In this document: one piece after another, positions 1 through 8,419 of the stretch
Numbering within the stretch: position 1 is the stretch's first letter
How the letters are laid out: each line of letters opens with the position of its first letter
Origin: Geobacter sp. UBA2189
GTDB lineage: Bacteria > Desulfobacterota > Desulfuromonadia > Geobacterales > Pseudopelobacteraceae
Assembly (NCBI GenBank): GCA_002328035.1
Contig: DCVL01000066.1
Location: forward strand, 32,468 to 96,467
Direction of reading: 5' to 3'
DNA length: 64,000 nt
Translations under genes and position numbers: made by a program
The notes under the pieces: generated by a model
What the model was told of the DNA's origin: nothing
Database searches by the model: none
Seen by the model: the letters and a program-made list of their open reading frames with translations, nothing else

Positions 1-801
1 CAAAACATCAGATGCCTTTATAGCCGTTGCCTCATCATTAAACAGGCCAAACACCGTAGAACCACTACCTGACATCAATGAACAGAGCGCCCCATTGGAA
101 ACCAGTTCATTTTTTATCTCAGAAATAACCGGAAATGCTGGAATAGTTACAGTTTCGAGGTCATTTGACAGTATATGACAAAGCGATGCAACATCTTTAA
201 ACGAGTCGGGAATTGTAGCTAGAGGTTTCTGTTGTGTCAACTGCAAATTTTTATATACCCATGCAGTTGAGACAGGCAGATTTGGATTTACCAGAACTAC
301 CCAGGCATCAGGGATGCCTGTCAGCTCTGTAAGGCGTTCGCCAATACCTTCTGCCAGAGCTGTATGCCTAAACAGAAAAAAAGGCACATCTGCGCCGAGT
401 TTGGCGCCAATAATCATAAGACGCCCCCTTGAAAGCCCTAGCCCAAGAAGCTCATTCAATCCTAGCAATACTGCAGCAGAGTCACTACTGCCTCCCCCAA
501 GACCAGCGGCTACAGGGATATTCTTCTTGATATTTATTTCACAACCGAATCTACACTCAGAGATCTCCAAAAGAGCCTTGGCAGCTTTCCACCCGATATT
601 AGCCTCACCATCCGGCACATTTTTACTATCACAGTAAACATTAATATCAGGAGAGTAAGTCAATTGAATCCGTACTTGATCATACAGGCTGACTCTCTGC
701 ATAATCATCCGAAGTTCATGATATCCATCAGGACGTTTGGAAATAACATCCAAAAGATAATTTATCTTGGCAGGAGCCTGCAATGTAATGCTCTGAAGCA
801 T
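1..801 (-). CDS. ispE: 4-diphosphocytidyl-2-C-methyl-D-erythritol kinase, partial at left edge
   Basis: GHMP kinase that phosphorylates CDP-ME in the methylerythritol phosphate (MEP) route to isoprenoids. The 267 visible codons start with the family N-terminus (APAKINYLLDV, residues 9-19). The glycine/serine-rich ATP loop PVAAGLGGGSSDSAA spans about residues 96-110, and a second glycine-rich segment (LMSGSGSTVFG) lies near the cut. The frame is open to base 1, so the C-terminus is outside the window. The ATG at 801 is the first in frame that gives a normal N-terminus. It is divergent from aguA. The same pathway is served by dxs and ispA near 55-57 kb. Identity is confident from motifs. Confidence 0.93.
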   Translation of the reverse strand, partial: MLQSITLQAPAKINYLLDVISKRPDGYHELRMIMQRVSLYDQVRIQLTYSPDINVYCDSKNVPDGEANIGWKAAKALLEISECRFGCEINIKKNIPVAAGLGGGSSDSAAVLLGLNELLGLGLSRGRLMIIGAKLGADVPFFLFRHTALAEGIGERLTELTGIPDAWVVLVNPNLPVSTAWVYKNLQLTQQKPLATIPDSFKDVASLCHILSNDLETVTIPAFPVISEIKNELVSNGALCSLMSGSGSTVFGLFNDEATAIKASDVL

Positions 802-884
802 GCTTTCACTCCGTAAAACATAGTAAAACACAATTAATATGACACTGCTTTTAAACCAAAGACTGTGTCAACGCAAGGCCAAAG

Positions 885-927
885 AAACTTGCAGCTGCTA
901 TCAATCACCGCTATACTCTGCAAGTTT
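885..927 (+). promoter_or_regulatory. aguA promoter inside an inverted repeat
   Basis: A sigma70-like promoter is visible: TTGCAG at 889-894, a 17-nt spacer and TATACT at 912-917. A perfect 10-bp inverted repeat, AAACTTGCAG (885-894) and CTGCAAGTTT (918-927), brackets it, covering the -35 box and the predicted start site. The right arm runs into six T residues. It could be a repressor operator or an RNA hairpin. No regulator is identified. Confidence 0.6.
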
Positions 928-970
928 TTTAGATAAAGATTTTATTTTTTGGAAAGGAAGATCCGGTTCT

Positions 971-1993
971 ATGAATATTAGATTCCCTGCTGAATGGGAA
1001 AAACAGGATGGCGTTCTTATCGCCTGGCCTCATCCGGCAACAGATTGGAATGAGCAACTTAATGAAGTATTGGATGTATATACCGAATTAATCCGTACAA
1101 TTATCCGTTTTGAGAAGGTTTTGCTGGTAGCACCTGATCCTGAAGCTGTAACAGCACACCTTCTTTCAGAAGGTATTTTACTTTCCAATGTTATAATCTG
1201 CCCCACCTTTACAAATGACACCTGGACACGTGATTTCGGACCGATAACAGTTTTAGAGGAAAATCAACCCCTTTTACTTGATTTTGGTTTTAACGGTTGG
1301 GGACTGAAGTTTTCTTCAGACCTCGATAATCAGGTAACACGCAAACTTAAGGAGAATGGATTTTTTCAACCTGAAGTCAAGACTATCGGTTTGATCCTTG
1401 AGGGTGGTAGCATTGAAACAGACGGTTGTGGCACTCTTCTTACAACTAGCCGATGCCTGTTATCCCCAAACCGCAACCCTCATTTAAACAGGGAGGAACT
1501 TACCAGTGCCCTTGTTAATATCTTTGGTCTGCAACAGATTATATGGCTTGAACATGGACACCTTGAGGGGGATGATACAGACGCCCATATAGATACTCTG
1601 GTTCGCTTATGCCCTAATAATACAATCCTATATACTGATTGCAACAATCCGAACGATCCACATTACATCGATATAAAACTGATGGAGAATGAATTAAAAA
1701 CACTCAAGAGCAGCACAGGGGTTCCATACAGACTACTACCACTGCCATGGCCGGAGGCACGTTACGACTCTTCCGGAAATCGCCTTCCAGCAGGATATGC
1801 CAACTATCTGTTAATAAACGACGCTGTTCTGGTTCCGACATACAAAGATCGATCCGATAATGAGGCGCTGAAGACAATAGCAATGGCCTTCCCCGAACGC
1901 GAGATTATTGGAATAAACTGCTTGCCGTTAATTGAACAACATGGTTCACTACACTGCATAACCATGCAGCTGCCATCAGGGGTATTAAAATGA
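971..1993 (+). CDS. aguA: Agmatine deiminase family protein
   Basis: Predicted to hydrolyse agmatine to N-carbamoylputrescine, the first step of the agmatine route to putrescine. The 340-aa protein has the family landmarks: AEWEKQDGVLIAWPH at the N-terminus, TRDFGP, a LEGGSIETDG segment, GHLEGDDTDAHID carrying the active-site histidine, and the C-terminal SLHCITMQL with the nucleophilic cysteine (Cys329). The frame is open further upstream, but the ATG at 971 is preferred. It has a GGAAAGGAAG ribosome site about 10 nt upstream and starts at the conserved N-terminus, and the promoter lies just before it. Its stop overlaps the aguB start (ATGA), so the two are probably coupled. Confidence 0.9.
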   Translation: MNIRFPAEWEKQDGVLIAWPHPATDWNEQLNEVLDVYTELIRTIIRFEKVLLVAPDPEAVTAHLLSEGILLSNVIICPTFTNDTWTRDFGPITVLEENQPLLLDFGFNGWGLKFSSDLDNQVTRKLKENGFFQPEVKTIGLILEGGSIETDGCGTLLTTSRCLLSPNRNPHLNREELTSALVNIFGLQQIIWLEHGHLEGDDTDAHIDTLVRLCPNNTILYTDCNNPNDPHYIDIKLMENELKTLKSSTGVPYRLLPLPWPEARYDSSGNRLPAGYANYLLINDAVLVPTYKDRSDNEALKTIAMAFPEREIIGINCLPLIEQHGSLHCITMQLPSGVLK

Positions 1994-2874
1994 TAAACCT
2001 TAAGGTTGCTCTAATCCAGCAGAGCTGTGATGACAACTACAAACTGACCTTTAAAAAAACCTGCAATATGATAGACAAGGCAGCCTCTGAAGGAGCTGAA
2101 CTTGTGGTTCTTCAGGAACTGCACGGCGGTTCGTACTTCTGTCAAACGGAAGATACAGAACAGTTTGACAGGGCAGAGCCTATCCCAGGTCCGACAACAG
2201 ATCTGTTTGGAAAAGTGGCAAAACAATATGGGATAGTTCTGGTAACCTCGCTTTTTGAACGAAGAGCCTCCGGCCTATACCACAATACCGCCGTGGTATT
2301 TGAAAAAGACGGTTCTATTGCGGGTACTTACCGGAAGATGCATATACCTGATGATCCAGGTTTTTATGAAAAGTTTTATTTTACCCCCGGCGATCTCGGA
2401 TTCATACCTATTAAGACATCTTTAGGCTGTTTGGGGGTATTGGTTTGCTGGGATCAGTGGTATCCGGAGGCAGCAAGGCTGATGGCGCTTGCAGGGGCAG
2501 AACTGCTAATATATCCCACAGCAATAGGCTGGGATCCTTCTGATGAAATAACCGAGAAGGAACGTCAGGTTGATGCATGGCGTACGGTTCAGAGAGGGCA
2601 TGCCATTGCCAATGGGTTACCTGTAATTGCTGTAAACAGGGTTGGATTTGAAGCCTCGCCAGATTCAAGGGCAAGCGGGATCCTATTCTGGGGAACCAGC
2701 TTCATCGCTGGAGCACAGGGAGAGATACTGGTACAGGGCAGTGTTGAAACGGAGGAGGTAATAACTATAGAACTGGATATGAAACGGAGCGAATCTGTAC
2801 GAAGAATATGGCCTTTTCTACGGGACAGGCGTATTGATGCCTACAATGAACTCAACCTGCGATACAGGGATTAG
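1990..2874 (+). CDS. aguB: N-carbamoylputrescine amidohydrolase
   Basis: Nitrilase-superfamily enzyme expected to convert N-carbamoylputrescine to putrescine, ammonia and CO2. The catalytic triad is readable: Glu43 in VVLQELHGG, Lys116 in YRKMHIPD and Cys153 in VLVCWDQWYPE. The 294-aa length is normal for AguB, and the long substrate-specific stretches (DDPGFYEKFYFTPGD) fit this subgroup better than generic nitrilases. The ATG overlaps the aguA stop in an ATGA, and the pairing with aguA supports the role. Together they give an ornithine-independent putrescine supply. Confidence 0.92.
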   Translation: MINLKVALIQQSCDDNYKLTFKKTCNMIDKAASEGAELVVLQELHGGSYFCQTEDTEQFDRAEPIPGPTTDLFGKVAKQYGIVLVTSLFERRASGLYHNTAVVFEKDGSIAGTYRKMHIPDDPGFYEKFYFTPGDLGFIPIKTSLGCLGVLVCWDQWYPEAARLMALAGAELLIYPTAIGWDPSDEITEKERQVDAWRTVQRGHAIANGLPVIAVNRVGFEASPDSRASGILFWGTSFIAGAQGEILVQGSVETEEVITIELDMKRSESVRRIWPFLRDRRIDAYNELNLRYRD

Positions 2875-2885
2875 GAGAGTCACCG

Positions 2886-3287
2886 GTGGACAACCCAAAG
2901 GATAACGCGGAATTCCTTGATGAAGAATACATCAGAATTAATTACCATGAAGCTGGTTTCAGCTACCTTCTACCGGAGATACTGACACTATTCCTTGAGC
3001 AATCAGCAGTTCATCTTCAAAAGCTTGAACTGCTGTTTCAGCAGAGCAATCTCCACGAATTATCAGCAGAAGCTCACACACTTAAAGGTTCAGCCAGCTC
3101 AATAGGCGCTACAATTCTGGCTAATGCAGCTCAATCTGTTGAAGAAAATGCCGAATCATCAAATCAGGAAAATTTAACCCTGATGTTTAACAAACTAAAA
3201 CAGGCTTCGGAATCAACGAACATAGCGATTGCTAAAGAACTTAAAGTGCTTTCAGAGGCAGAAAACAACGACCTTGAACTTTTCTAG
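2886..3287 (+). CDS. HPt domain (histidine phosphotransfer) protein
   Basis: A small stand-alone phosphotransfer protein of 133 aa. The phosphorylatable histidine is His64 in AEAHTLKGSASSIGA, a good match to the HPt signature HxLKGxxxxxGA, flanked by amphipathic helices. The start is GTG at 2886, with AGGAGA at about 2873-2878. It lies 11 nt after aguB on the same strand and is probably read from the same transcript, though no functional tie to polyamines is evident. Its kinase and receiver partners are not in the neighbourhood. It converges with the aminotransferase gene only 5 nt away. Confidence 0.85.
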   Translation: MDNPKDNAEFLDEEYIRINYHEAGFSYLLPEILTLFLEQSAVHLQKLELLFQQSNLHELSAEAHTLKGSASSIGATILANAAQSVEENAESSNQENLTLMFNKLKQASESTNIAIAKELKVLSEAENNDLELF

Positions 3288-3292
3288 GGAAA

Positions 3293-4486
3293 TTACTTTC
3301 TAAGACCCACCTCAACAGCCAGTTGTTCCCAGGCGGGAATACTACGCTCAATCATCTTCCTGTTTACACAATAAGCAATCCTGAAATAACCAGGTGCTCC
3401 AAAACCTGAACCCGGAACCAGAAGGATATGATGTTTCTGAGCCAGCTTCACAAACTCAACATCATCTGCAATTGGTGATTTTGGAAAGAGGTAAAAGGCT
3501 CCATCTGGCTTCACCATACTGAACCCGAGCCTGTTGAGATTTTCTAAGAAAAGATCTCTTTTGGACTGGTAATCAGAGATATCAACGAATACATCCTGAA
3601 GCCCGGCCACCAGCCTTTGCATCAATGCCGGTGCATTTACAAATCCAAGTGTACGATTACAAAAGACAGCTCCCTCTATAAACTGCAGAGCAGTTGGCAT
3701 TTGAGGATTAACAGCCAGATAACCTATACGCTCCCCAGGCAACGCCAAATCCTTGCTATGAGATGTAACCACCACGCTGGATTCAATAAGCTTGAATATA
3801 GATGGCACCTTGATACCATCGTATGCCACCCTTGAATAAGGCTCATCAGAAATAACATAGACTTGGTGACCTGTCCGTATCTGTGCCCGCTTTACAAGTT
3901 CACCCAAACCGGACAGTTCTTCCTCATTATAGATGACACCAGTAGGATTGTTTGGAGAATTAATAATAATTGCGCGGGTTTTATTAGTAATAGCCGCAGC
4001 TATTGCATCCAGATCAAGCCTGAATGTTTCTCTGTTTGTCCAAGCCTCTACCGGCACACCTCCATGATTATCAATATAAAACTTGTACTCAACAAAATAT
4101 GGGGCAAGAATTATTACCTCTTCACCCGGGTTAAGAATGGTCTTCAACACAACATTTAATCCACCACCTGCTCCGCAGGTCATAATCAGATGTTCTGCAG
4201 TCACTTGAAGTCCTGAATCTTCAGCCAGCTTACGAGCAATTGCAGTGCGGGTTTCAGAATAACCGGCATTGTTCATGTAGCGATGCATTCCAGGCAGAGG
4301 TTTTTTTGCAAGCTGTTGAAGAGCCTTGTGAAACTCTTTAGGCGGCTCTACATCAGGGTTACCAAGAGTAAAATCATAGACATTTTCAGCCCCGAATTCC
4401 TGACGTAAACGCTCTCCCTCTTCAAACATCTTGCGAATCCAGGATGAACGGGAAATATAGCCAGCTATCTTATTTGCAATCGCCAT
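3293..4486 (-). CDS. Pyridoxal phosphate-dependent aminotransferase, class I/II
   Basis: Fold-type I aminotransferase of 397 aa. The PLP lysine is Lys245 in SHSKDLALPGERIGY. The cofactor/substrate motifs NSPNNPTG (176-183) and ISDEPYSRV (Asp214) are present, as is a C-terminal arginine in GYFRIAYC that would hold the substrate carboxylate. This is the broad aspartate/alanine/methionine group; substrate cannot be read from the sequence. It is the last gene of a minus-strand run that begins with the NifU-like gene at 7437, 26 nt after the lipoprotein gene. Confidence 0.88.
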   Translation of the reverse strand: MAIANKIAGYISRSSWIRKMFEEGERLRQEFGAENVYDFTLGNPDVEPPKEFHKALQQLAKKPLPGMHRYMNNAGYSETRTAIARKLAEDSGLQVTAEHLIMTCGAGGGLNVVLKTILNPGEEVIILAPYFVEYKFYIDNHGGVPVEAWTNRETFRLDLDAIAAAITNKTRAIIINSPNNPTGVIYNEEELSGLGELVKRAQIRTGHQVYVISDEPYSRVAYDGIKVPSIFKLIESSVVVTSHSKDLALPGERIGYLAVNPQMPTALQFIEGAVFCNRTLGFVNAPALMQRLVAGLQDVFVDISDYQSKRDLFLENLNRLGFSMVKPDGAFYLFPKSPIADDVEFVKLAQKHHILLVPGSGFGAPGYFRIAYCVNRKMIERSIPAWEQLAVEVGLRK

Positions 4487-4512
4487 TGATTTATATCCCC
4501 GGTTTTAAAAGC

Positions 4513-5133
4513 TTATTTCTTCAACTGTTCAACTATGGCAGGCACAGCACGCTTAAAGGCAGAGGCAAATGCCTTCTGAACAACACTCTGATGAAGTTTT
4601 TCCCTGTCTTTTACAGCAAAATCTGAAAAACGTGACTCAAAACTCAATGTTGTGGTTTTGGCTCCCTTGACCCACACATCAACAGAAAAACTTACGCGAC
4701 AGTCTGCCTCAACCTTTACCAGTGATCGTATCTCGTCAAGATGTACTGTGGTAGAAGAGAGCACCAAGCCGCTTTCTACACCCTTTTTCAAGGATTTATC
4801 GATTTGAACCGCATAGCCTGCCTTCAAAAGTTCCTGCTGCAGGGCGTCACGTAGAAGAGCAGATGGAGCTGTAGAGCTGGTAACATTACCTTTTACTTTT
4901 CCATCCGTATCCTTGACCTCACCCAGTATCCACTGGATTCTTTCACCAACTCCCGGTACAGTCCCTTCAAGGGTAGAGGCAAGGATTAGGTTCCCTGAAC
5001 CACCAGAAGTTTCACCGACAGGTTGATACACCGGCTTTAGCTGAATATCAGATGTAGCACATCCAGTCAGGAGAATAGAGACAAGAAAGAGAACAGAATA
5101 ACTGAAACTTTTGAAGATATTAAAATAAGCCAT
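4513..5133 (-). CDS. Putative outer-membrane or periplasmic lipoprotein (YajG-like)
   Basis: A 206-aa predicted lipoprotein. The N-terminus has a hydrophobic signal ending in a lipobox (ILLTGCATS). The mature part resembles YajG-type lipoproteins: a beta-strand start, a stretch LLRDALQQELLKAGY typical of these proteins, and a conserved hydrophobic core. The frame is open to 5283, but the ATG at 5133 is chosen because AGGAGA lies 8 nt before it and it starts directly at the signal peptide. Function is not known. Its neighbours are the DUF134 gene upstream and an aminotransferase gene downstream, all on the minus strand. Confidence 0.75.
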   Translation of the reverse strand: MAYFNIFKSFSYSVLFLVSILLTGCATSDIQLKPVYQPVGETSGGSGNLILASTLEGTVPGVGERIQWILGEVKDTDGKVKGNVTSSTAPSALLRDALQQELLKAGYAVQIDKSLKKGVESGLVLSSTTVHLDEIRSLVKVEADCRVSFSVDVWVKGAKTTTLSFESRFSDFAVKDREKLHQSVVQKAFASAFKRAVPAIVEQLKK

Positions 5134-5191
5134 AAAAGTCATCTCCTGTAAGGTTTTAGAAGCAGGTCGGCATAATATACCCTGAAGAGAT

Positions 5192-5527
5192 TTAAAGGCA
5201 AGAGCCTGATAAAGAATTCTCTTTTTCGAGACAGCCTCGGCTACGGTCAGATATAGAAAGTAACTGCTGTTTGACGAGAGCAACAGCCACCTTTCGTCGC
5301 GCCTCGGAAAGTATACGCTGAACCGTGCCGCGCGAAATTCCCATACATAATCCGGCCTGTTCCTGGGTCATCCCCTGAGCATCACAAAGATAAAGCGTTT
5401 CAAGCTCATCGTGAAACAACATGACTGTCTGAAGTTCATTAACTGAGACCCCAGCAGGTTTGTAAATTGCCACAACCTTTGTCCTGTCAGGACAGGCACA
5501 TTTTCTAGGTTTTGGTGGGCGTCCCAT
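5192..5527 (-). CDS. DUF134 family helix-turn-helix protein
   Basis: A 111-aa protein with the DUF134 layout: N-terminal MGRPPKPRKC, a KPAGVSVNELQTVMLFHDELETLYLCDAQGM-like helical region broken by family-typical residues, then a helix-turn-helix QEQAGLCMGISRGTVQRIL (about 55-75) similar to sigma-factor region 4. Members are presumed DNA-binding regulators, and their targets are largely unknown. The two cysteines in CACP near the start could bind metal. It lies 23 nt downstream of the transporter gene on the same strand, so it may regulate its own operon. Confidence 0.82.
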   Translation of the reverse strand: MGRPPKPRKCACPDRTKVVAIYKPAGVSVNELQTVMLFHDELETLYLCDAQGMTQEQAGLCMGISRGTVQRILSEARRKVAVALVKQQLLSISDRSRGCLEKENSLSGSCL

Positions 5528-5550
5528 TTATGATCCCTCTTTAAGGCTTA

Positions 5551-6528
5551 TCATTCTGGTACACAGACCTCGCCTTTCAGCATCGCCTTAACAGTATTAA
5601 AAACAAGCAGCAAAACCATTAATGTTAGAAATATCAACAATCCTGTAACGATTACGGCAAAGAAGGTGCCTCCGGTCTTTTCAAGCATAAGAGTGGAAGC
5701 TATTGTTATCGATGCTGTAGGAAATGAGTAGGCCCACCATGGAAGAGCAAATTTTACTTTTGCAAACTGTTTCCACTGGAAGAATAGCAACATTGTAGTA
5801 AACAGGGCTGCGTAGTACATAATCCTGCCAGGATCATCCAGAACACCTTTGTGCAGGCGCATCCATGCAATAAACCCTACAGCAGGGGGGGCAATAAGTA
5901 TAAAAAGTGTTGGCAGAAGTTTGGCAGGCATAGGGTTATGAAAAAAGAATCGGTTCATCAATATGCAGAGAAGGACAATCCAGAACAGGATACCAACGCT
6001 AAAGAAGAACCATGATATTTCTGAATAACCAAGAGGAACCCCTGCCACAGGCACCAGAATGTTACCCACTATTGGAATAAACCAAGCCGGATTACTATGG
6101 TGCACCTGAAATTTTTCATGATGAATCCAGGCTGAGAGGATAATCAGCGTAAAGACAAGCTGAGCGGCGCTACCCAGCATCCATAGAATATTAAGGATGC
6201 TATGCGGCAACAAACCTTCGCCAGCTATTGTAAGAAGCAGAATACCTATAGAGATTGTCGGAAAGAAACTCAGGCGAATCGGATGCCTAAATTCTTCAAC
6301 GACATGCTGCGTGTGGCGCATAAGCTTAAAAAGATAAGTAGCCGCTATAAGGAAGTAAAGTAACGCGGAGACAATGAACAGCAGAGGGCTTATCTGTGTT
6401 TGCCAATTCCATATGTGTTCAACCTTCTTGAATGAAATTGTAAGACCGGCAAACCCCATAACAATTGCGAAAAAAGAGATTGGAAAATTTTCAAGACGAG
6501 CATTATTTGTATCTATATTTGATTCCAT
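5551..6528 (-). CDS. TDT/SLAC1-family transporter (TehA-like)
   Basis: A 325-aa integral membrane protein with about ten hydrophobic segments and no signal cleavage. The N-terminal FPISFFAIVMGFAGL and later motifs fit the tellurite-resistance/dicarboxylate transporter (TDT, TehA/SLAC1) family, whose members move small anions or C4-dicarboxylates across the inner membrane. Substrate cannot be decided here. Its co-directional neighbours (NifU-like scaffold, DUF302 protein, DUF134 regulator) suggest a redox, sulfur or metal-related role, which is inference only. Confidence 0.8.
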   Translation of the reverse strand: MESNIDTNNARLENFPISFFAIVMGFAGLTISFKKVEHIWNWQTQISPLLFIVSALLYFLIAATYLFKLMRHTQHVVEEFRHPIRLSFFPTISIGILLLTIAGEGLLPHSILNILWMLGSAAQLVFTLIILSAWIHHEKFQVHHSNPAWFIPIVGNILVPVAGVPLGYSEISWFFFSVGILFWIVLLCILMNRFFFHNPMPAKLLPTLFILIAPPAVGFIAWMRLHKGVLDDPGRIMYYAALFTTMLLFFQWKQFAKVKFALPWWAYSFPTASITIASTLMLEKTGGTFFAVIVTGLLIFLTLMVLLLVFNTVKAMLKGEVCVPE

Positions 6529-6559
6529 TTATTAAACTCCAAAGCATATTTTGAGAGGT

Positions 6560-6979
6560 TCATACAAGCAGAGCCCTGTCCAGCAGATCTACAATTACAT
6601 CGTAGTTTTTGTCGGTAGCTACGGCAAATTCCTTATCCTGCACGAGCTCCTGGATCATTTCTGAATGCAGGCGCAGCATCCGTATCTGAGTCTTTCCATT
6701 TTGGGAAAAAATAGTTACAAATTTTGGAACAAGCGCTGCACGCTCAGGATTTTTCTGTAGACTGGCGGAGGCCTTTTCAGGATTACACAACTGCAACATA
6801 TGGAGATCAAATCCCTCCAATACATCAAGACCATGCTTACCAAAGGTATTAGCCATTTCCATACTATCTTCATTATGGATTATATAACCGCTAACCTCCC
6901 CTATTTTCTGAAAATCAGCAATAAACGACTCAATACTCTTATCTGTTTCACGACGCACAAGTGTTGCATATTCACTCAT
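6560..6979 (-). CDS. DUF302 domain protein
   Basis: A 139-aa soluble protein with no signal peptide. The central part (GLDVLEGFDLHMLQLCNP, then ERAALVPKFVTIF) matches the DUF302 pattern, in which a short hydrophobic strand is followed by a cysteine-proline turn (CNP) and an L(L/V)P stretch. The biochemical role is unknown; DUF302 proteins often sit beside sulfur or metal-handling genes. Its start shares one base with the upstream stop (TAATG), so translation is probably coupled to the NifU-like gene. Confidence 0.65.
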   Translation of the reverse strand: MSEYATLVRRETDKSIESFIADFQKIGEVSGYIIHNEDSMEMANTFGKHGLDVLEGFDLHMLQLCNPEKASASLQKNPERAALVPKFVTIFSQNGKTQIRMLRLHSEMIQELVQDKEFAVATDKNYDVIVDLLDRALLV

Positions 6980-7437
6980 TATTCCACTTCTCCTTTGTTT
7001 CCGTCTTTGGCCTTCGCCATATCAACCTCAAAATCTATTGGAGAACTTTCCCCTGTAATAGTAGTTATATACTGTGCAATGGCAGCATGAACCGCTGATG
7101 CTATAAGGTTTGAACAGTGTTCTTTTTCTCCTGGCAGGCCCCCAAGGGCAACAGTAACAGATTCATCTGTTATCAATAAAGCCTCGTTCAGGGTTTTTCC
7201 CTTAACCATTTCGCTTCCCATTGAAGAAGTTGCAATAGCAGCGCCACAACCTTTAATAAGATATTTTACATCTTCTACACTTTCTCCAACTATCTTCATA
7301 AACAGAAGAAGGGTATCCCCACAATCAGGATCTCCAACCTGTACCACTACATTTGCGTCATCAAGGGTTCCTACATTACGCGGGTTGCGAGCATGGTCTA
7401 TCGTTAATTCAGTATAATTGTAAAATCCTTCACTCAT
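6979..7437 (-). CDS. NifU/IscU-like iron-sulfur cluster scaffold protein
   Basis: A 152-aa scaffold-type protein. The three cluster-ligating cysteines of the U-type fold are present: Cys39 in GDPDCGD (with Asp41), Cys64 in KGCGAAIATSS and Cys108 in KEHCSN. The N-terminal ITDHARNPRN-like segment is also typical. It lacks the C-terminal NifU redox domain, so it is IscU-like in length with a short tail. No cysteine desulfurase is next to it, which argues for an accessory rather than main ISC system. It is the first gene of the minus-strand run to 3293, behind a likely promoter at 7517-7545. Confidence 0.88.
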   Translation of the reverse strand: MSEGFYNYTELTIDHARNPRNVGTLDDANVVVQVGDPDCGDTLLLFMKIVGESVEDVKYLIKGCGAAIATSSMGSEMVKGKTLNEALLITDESVTVALGGLPGEKEHCSNLIASAVHAAIAQYITTITGESSPIDFEVDMAKAKDGNKGEVE

Positions 7438-7516
7438 TTACAGATAACCCCCAGTAATGATAATTGAATTCCTCATTTAATAGTCGGTAATGCCCTGAAT
7501 CATTTCAGGTATATGC

Positions 7517-7545
7517 ACATTAATTAACAAAATACAAACTGTCAA
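7517..7545 (-). promoter_or_regulatory. Promoter for the NifU-like operon
   Basis: Read on the minus strand: a perfect TTGACA (7545-7540), a 17-nt spacer and TAATGT (7522-7517). A small hairpin, CCTGAA-N4-TTCAGG (7494-7509), lies at the predicted transcript start and could be an operator. The -10 box is a weak match, so activation may be needed. Confidence 0.5.
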
Positions 7546-7648
7546 GATTTTTTTGTTCATATACACATAATGCATTCCTGCTTGCGTTTAAATCAAAACT
7601 ATAGTAAATGCAAGTCTCTTTTGGGCAAATATCTGTCCATTACTCCTT

Positions 7649-7672
7649 GCTCCGGATAAGACCGGGGCTACC
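7649..7672 (+). promoter_or_regulatory. Possible S6:S18 leader hairpin before rpsF
   Basis: A 7-bp stem, GCTCCGG (7649-7655) and CCGGGGC (7662-7668), with one G-U pair and a six-base loop, is followed by TACC. It lies 23 nt before the rpsF start. Ribosomal S6 leaders in many bacteria carry a CCG-containing hairpin bound by the S6:S18 complex. The position fits, but the match to the published consensus was not tested. Confidence 0.35.
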
Positions 7673-7694
7673 AATCCATGAGGAGGATTACAAA

Positions 7695-8054
7695 ATGAGG
7701 AAGTACGAAACAATCTTCATCCTCCAGCCAGACCTTTCTGAAGACGATACCAAGTTAGTCACAGACAAGGTTCAAGATGTGGTTGCATCCTACAAGGGTG
7801 ATTTCCACAGGCTGGATGACTGGGGAACCCGCAAGTTAGCCTATTCTATCAAGAAATTTCCACGTGGACGCTATTACTATCTGCGCTTTGATGGTGGAGC
7901 GGAACTGGTTGCTGAATTGGAGCGTCGTCTCCGGCTTGACGAAAAGGTGCTGCGCTTTTTAAGCGTTAACATCACTGATGAGCCAGAGAAGAAAACTGCA
8001 GACCGCAAGACTGTCGCAGAAGCCCCTGAAGCTGCCGAAGCCGCAGCAGAATAA
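7695..8054 (+). CDS. rpsF: 30S ribosomal protein S6
   Basis: A 119-aa S6 protein of the small-subunit platform, where it pairs with S18. Family motifs are MRKYETIFILQPDLSE at the start, GTRKLAYSIKKFPRG in the middle and LRFLSVNI near the end, followed by an alanine/glutamate-rich tail. The open frame extends upstream to 7608, but the ATG at 7695 follows a strong AGGAGG (7681-7686) and begins at the conserved residue. It heads the operon rpsF-rpsR-DUF2232-rplI. Confidence 0.98.
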   Translation: MRKYETIFILQPDLSEDDTKLVTDKVQDVVASYKGDFHRLDDWGTRKLAYSIKKFPRGRYYYLRFDGGAELVAELERRLRLDEKVLRFLSVNITDEPEKKTADRKTVAEAPEAAEAAAE

Positions 8055-8074
8055 CGTTCCCGGAGGATGATACA

Positions 8075-8407
8075 ATGAGCGAAGAAACAACAACTTCAAC
8101 CCCTTCAGCATTTCGTCCGGCTGGACGTCCGTCCGCTCCTCGCAGCGATCGAGGAGGTTCTGGCGGACCACGGAAGAAACGTCCTTTCCAGCGCCGCAAG
8201 GTTTGCCGTTTCTGTGCAGAAAAAGACACCACTATTGATTACAAAGATCCCCGTACATTACGTTATTTCATAACTGAACGTGGAAAGATTGTACCACGCA
8301 GGATCTCAGGAAACTGCTCAAAGCATCAAAGAGAAATAACAGAGGCAATAAAACGGGCACGCAATCTGGCTCTTCTGCCACTGGCAGCAGGTCACACTCT
8401 CCCGTAA
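8075..8407 (+). CDS. rpsR: 30S ribosomal protein S18, zinc-binding type
   Basis: A 110-aa S18 with a long basic, glycine/proline-rich N-terminal extension (about residues 1-40) before the core. The core has zinc-ligand-like residues Cys44 and Cys47 (CRFC), Cys81 and His84 (CSKHQ), so this is the C+ form of S18. The rest follows the family pattern (DPRTLRYFITERGKIVPRRISG). It partners with S6 encoded just upstream. The ribosome site GGAGGATG lies at about 8061-8068. Confidence 0.97.
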   Translation: MSEETTTSTPSAFRPAGRPSAPRSDRGGSGGPRKKRPFQRRKVCRFCAEKDTTIDYKDPRTLRYFITERGKIVPRRISGNCSKHQREITEAIKRARNLALLPLAAGHTLP

Positions 8408-8419
8408 TAGCGGGAAGAT

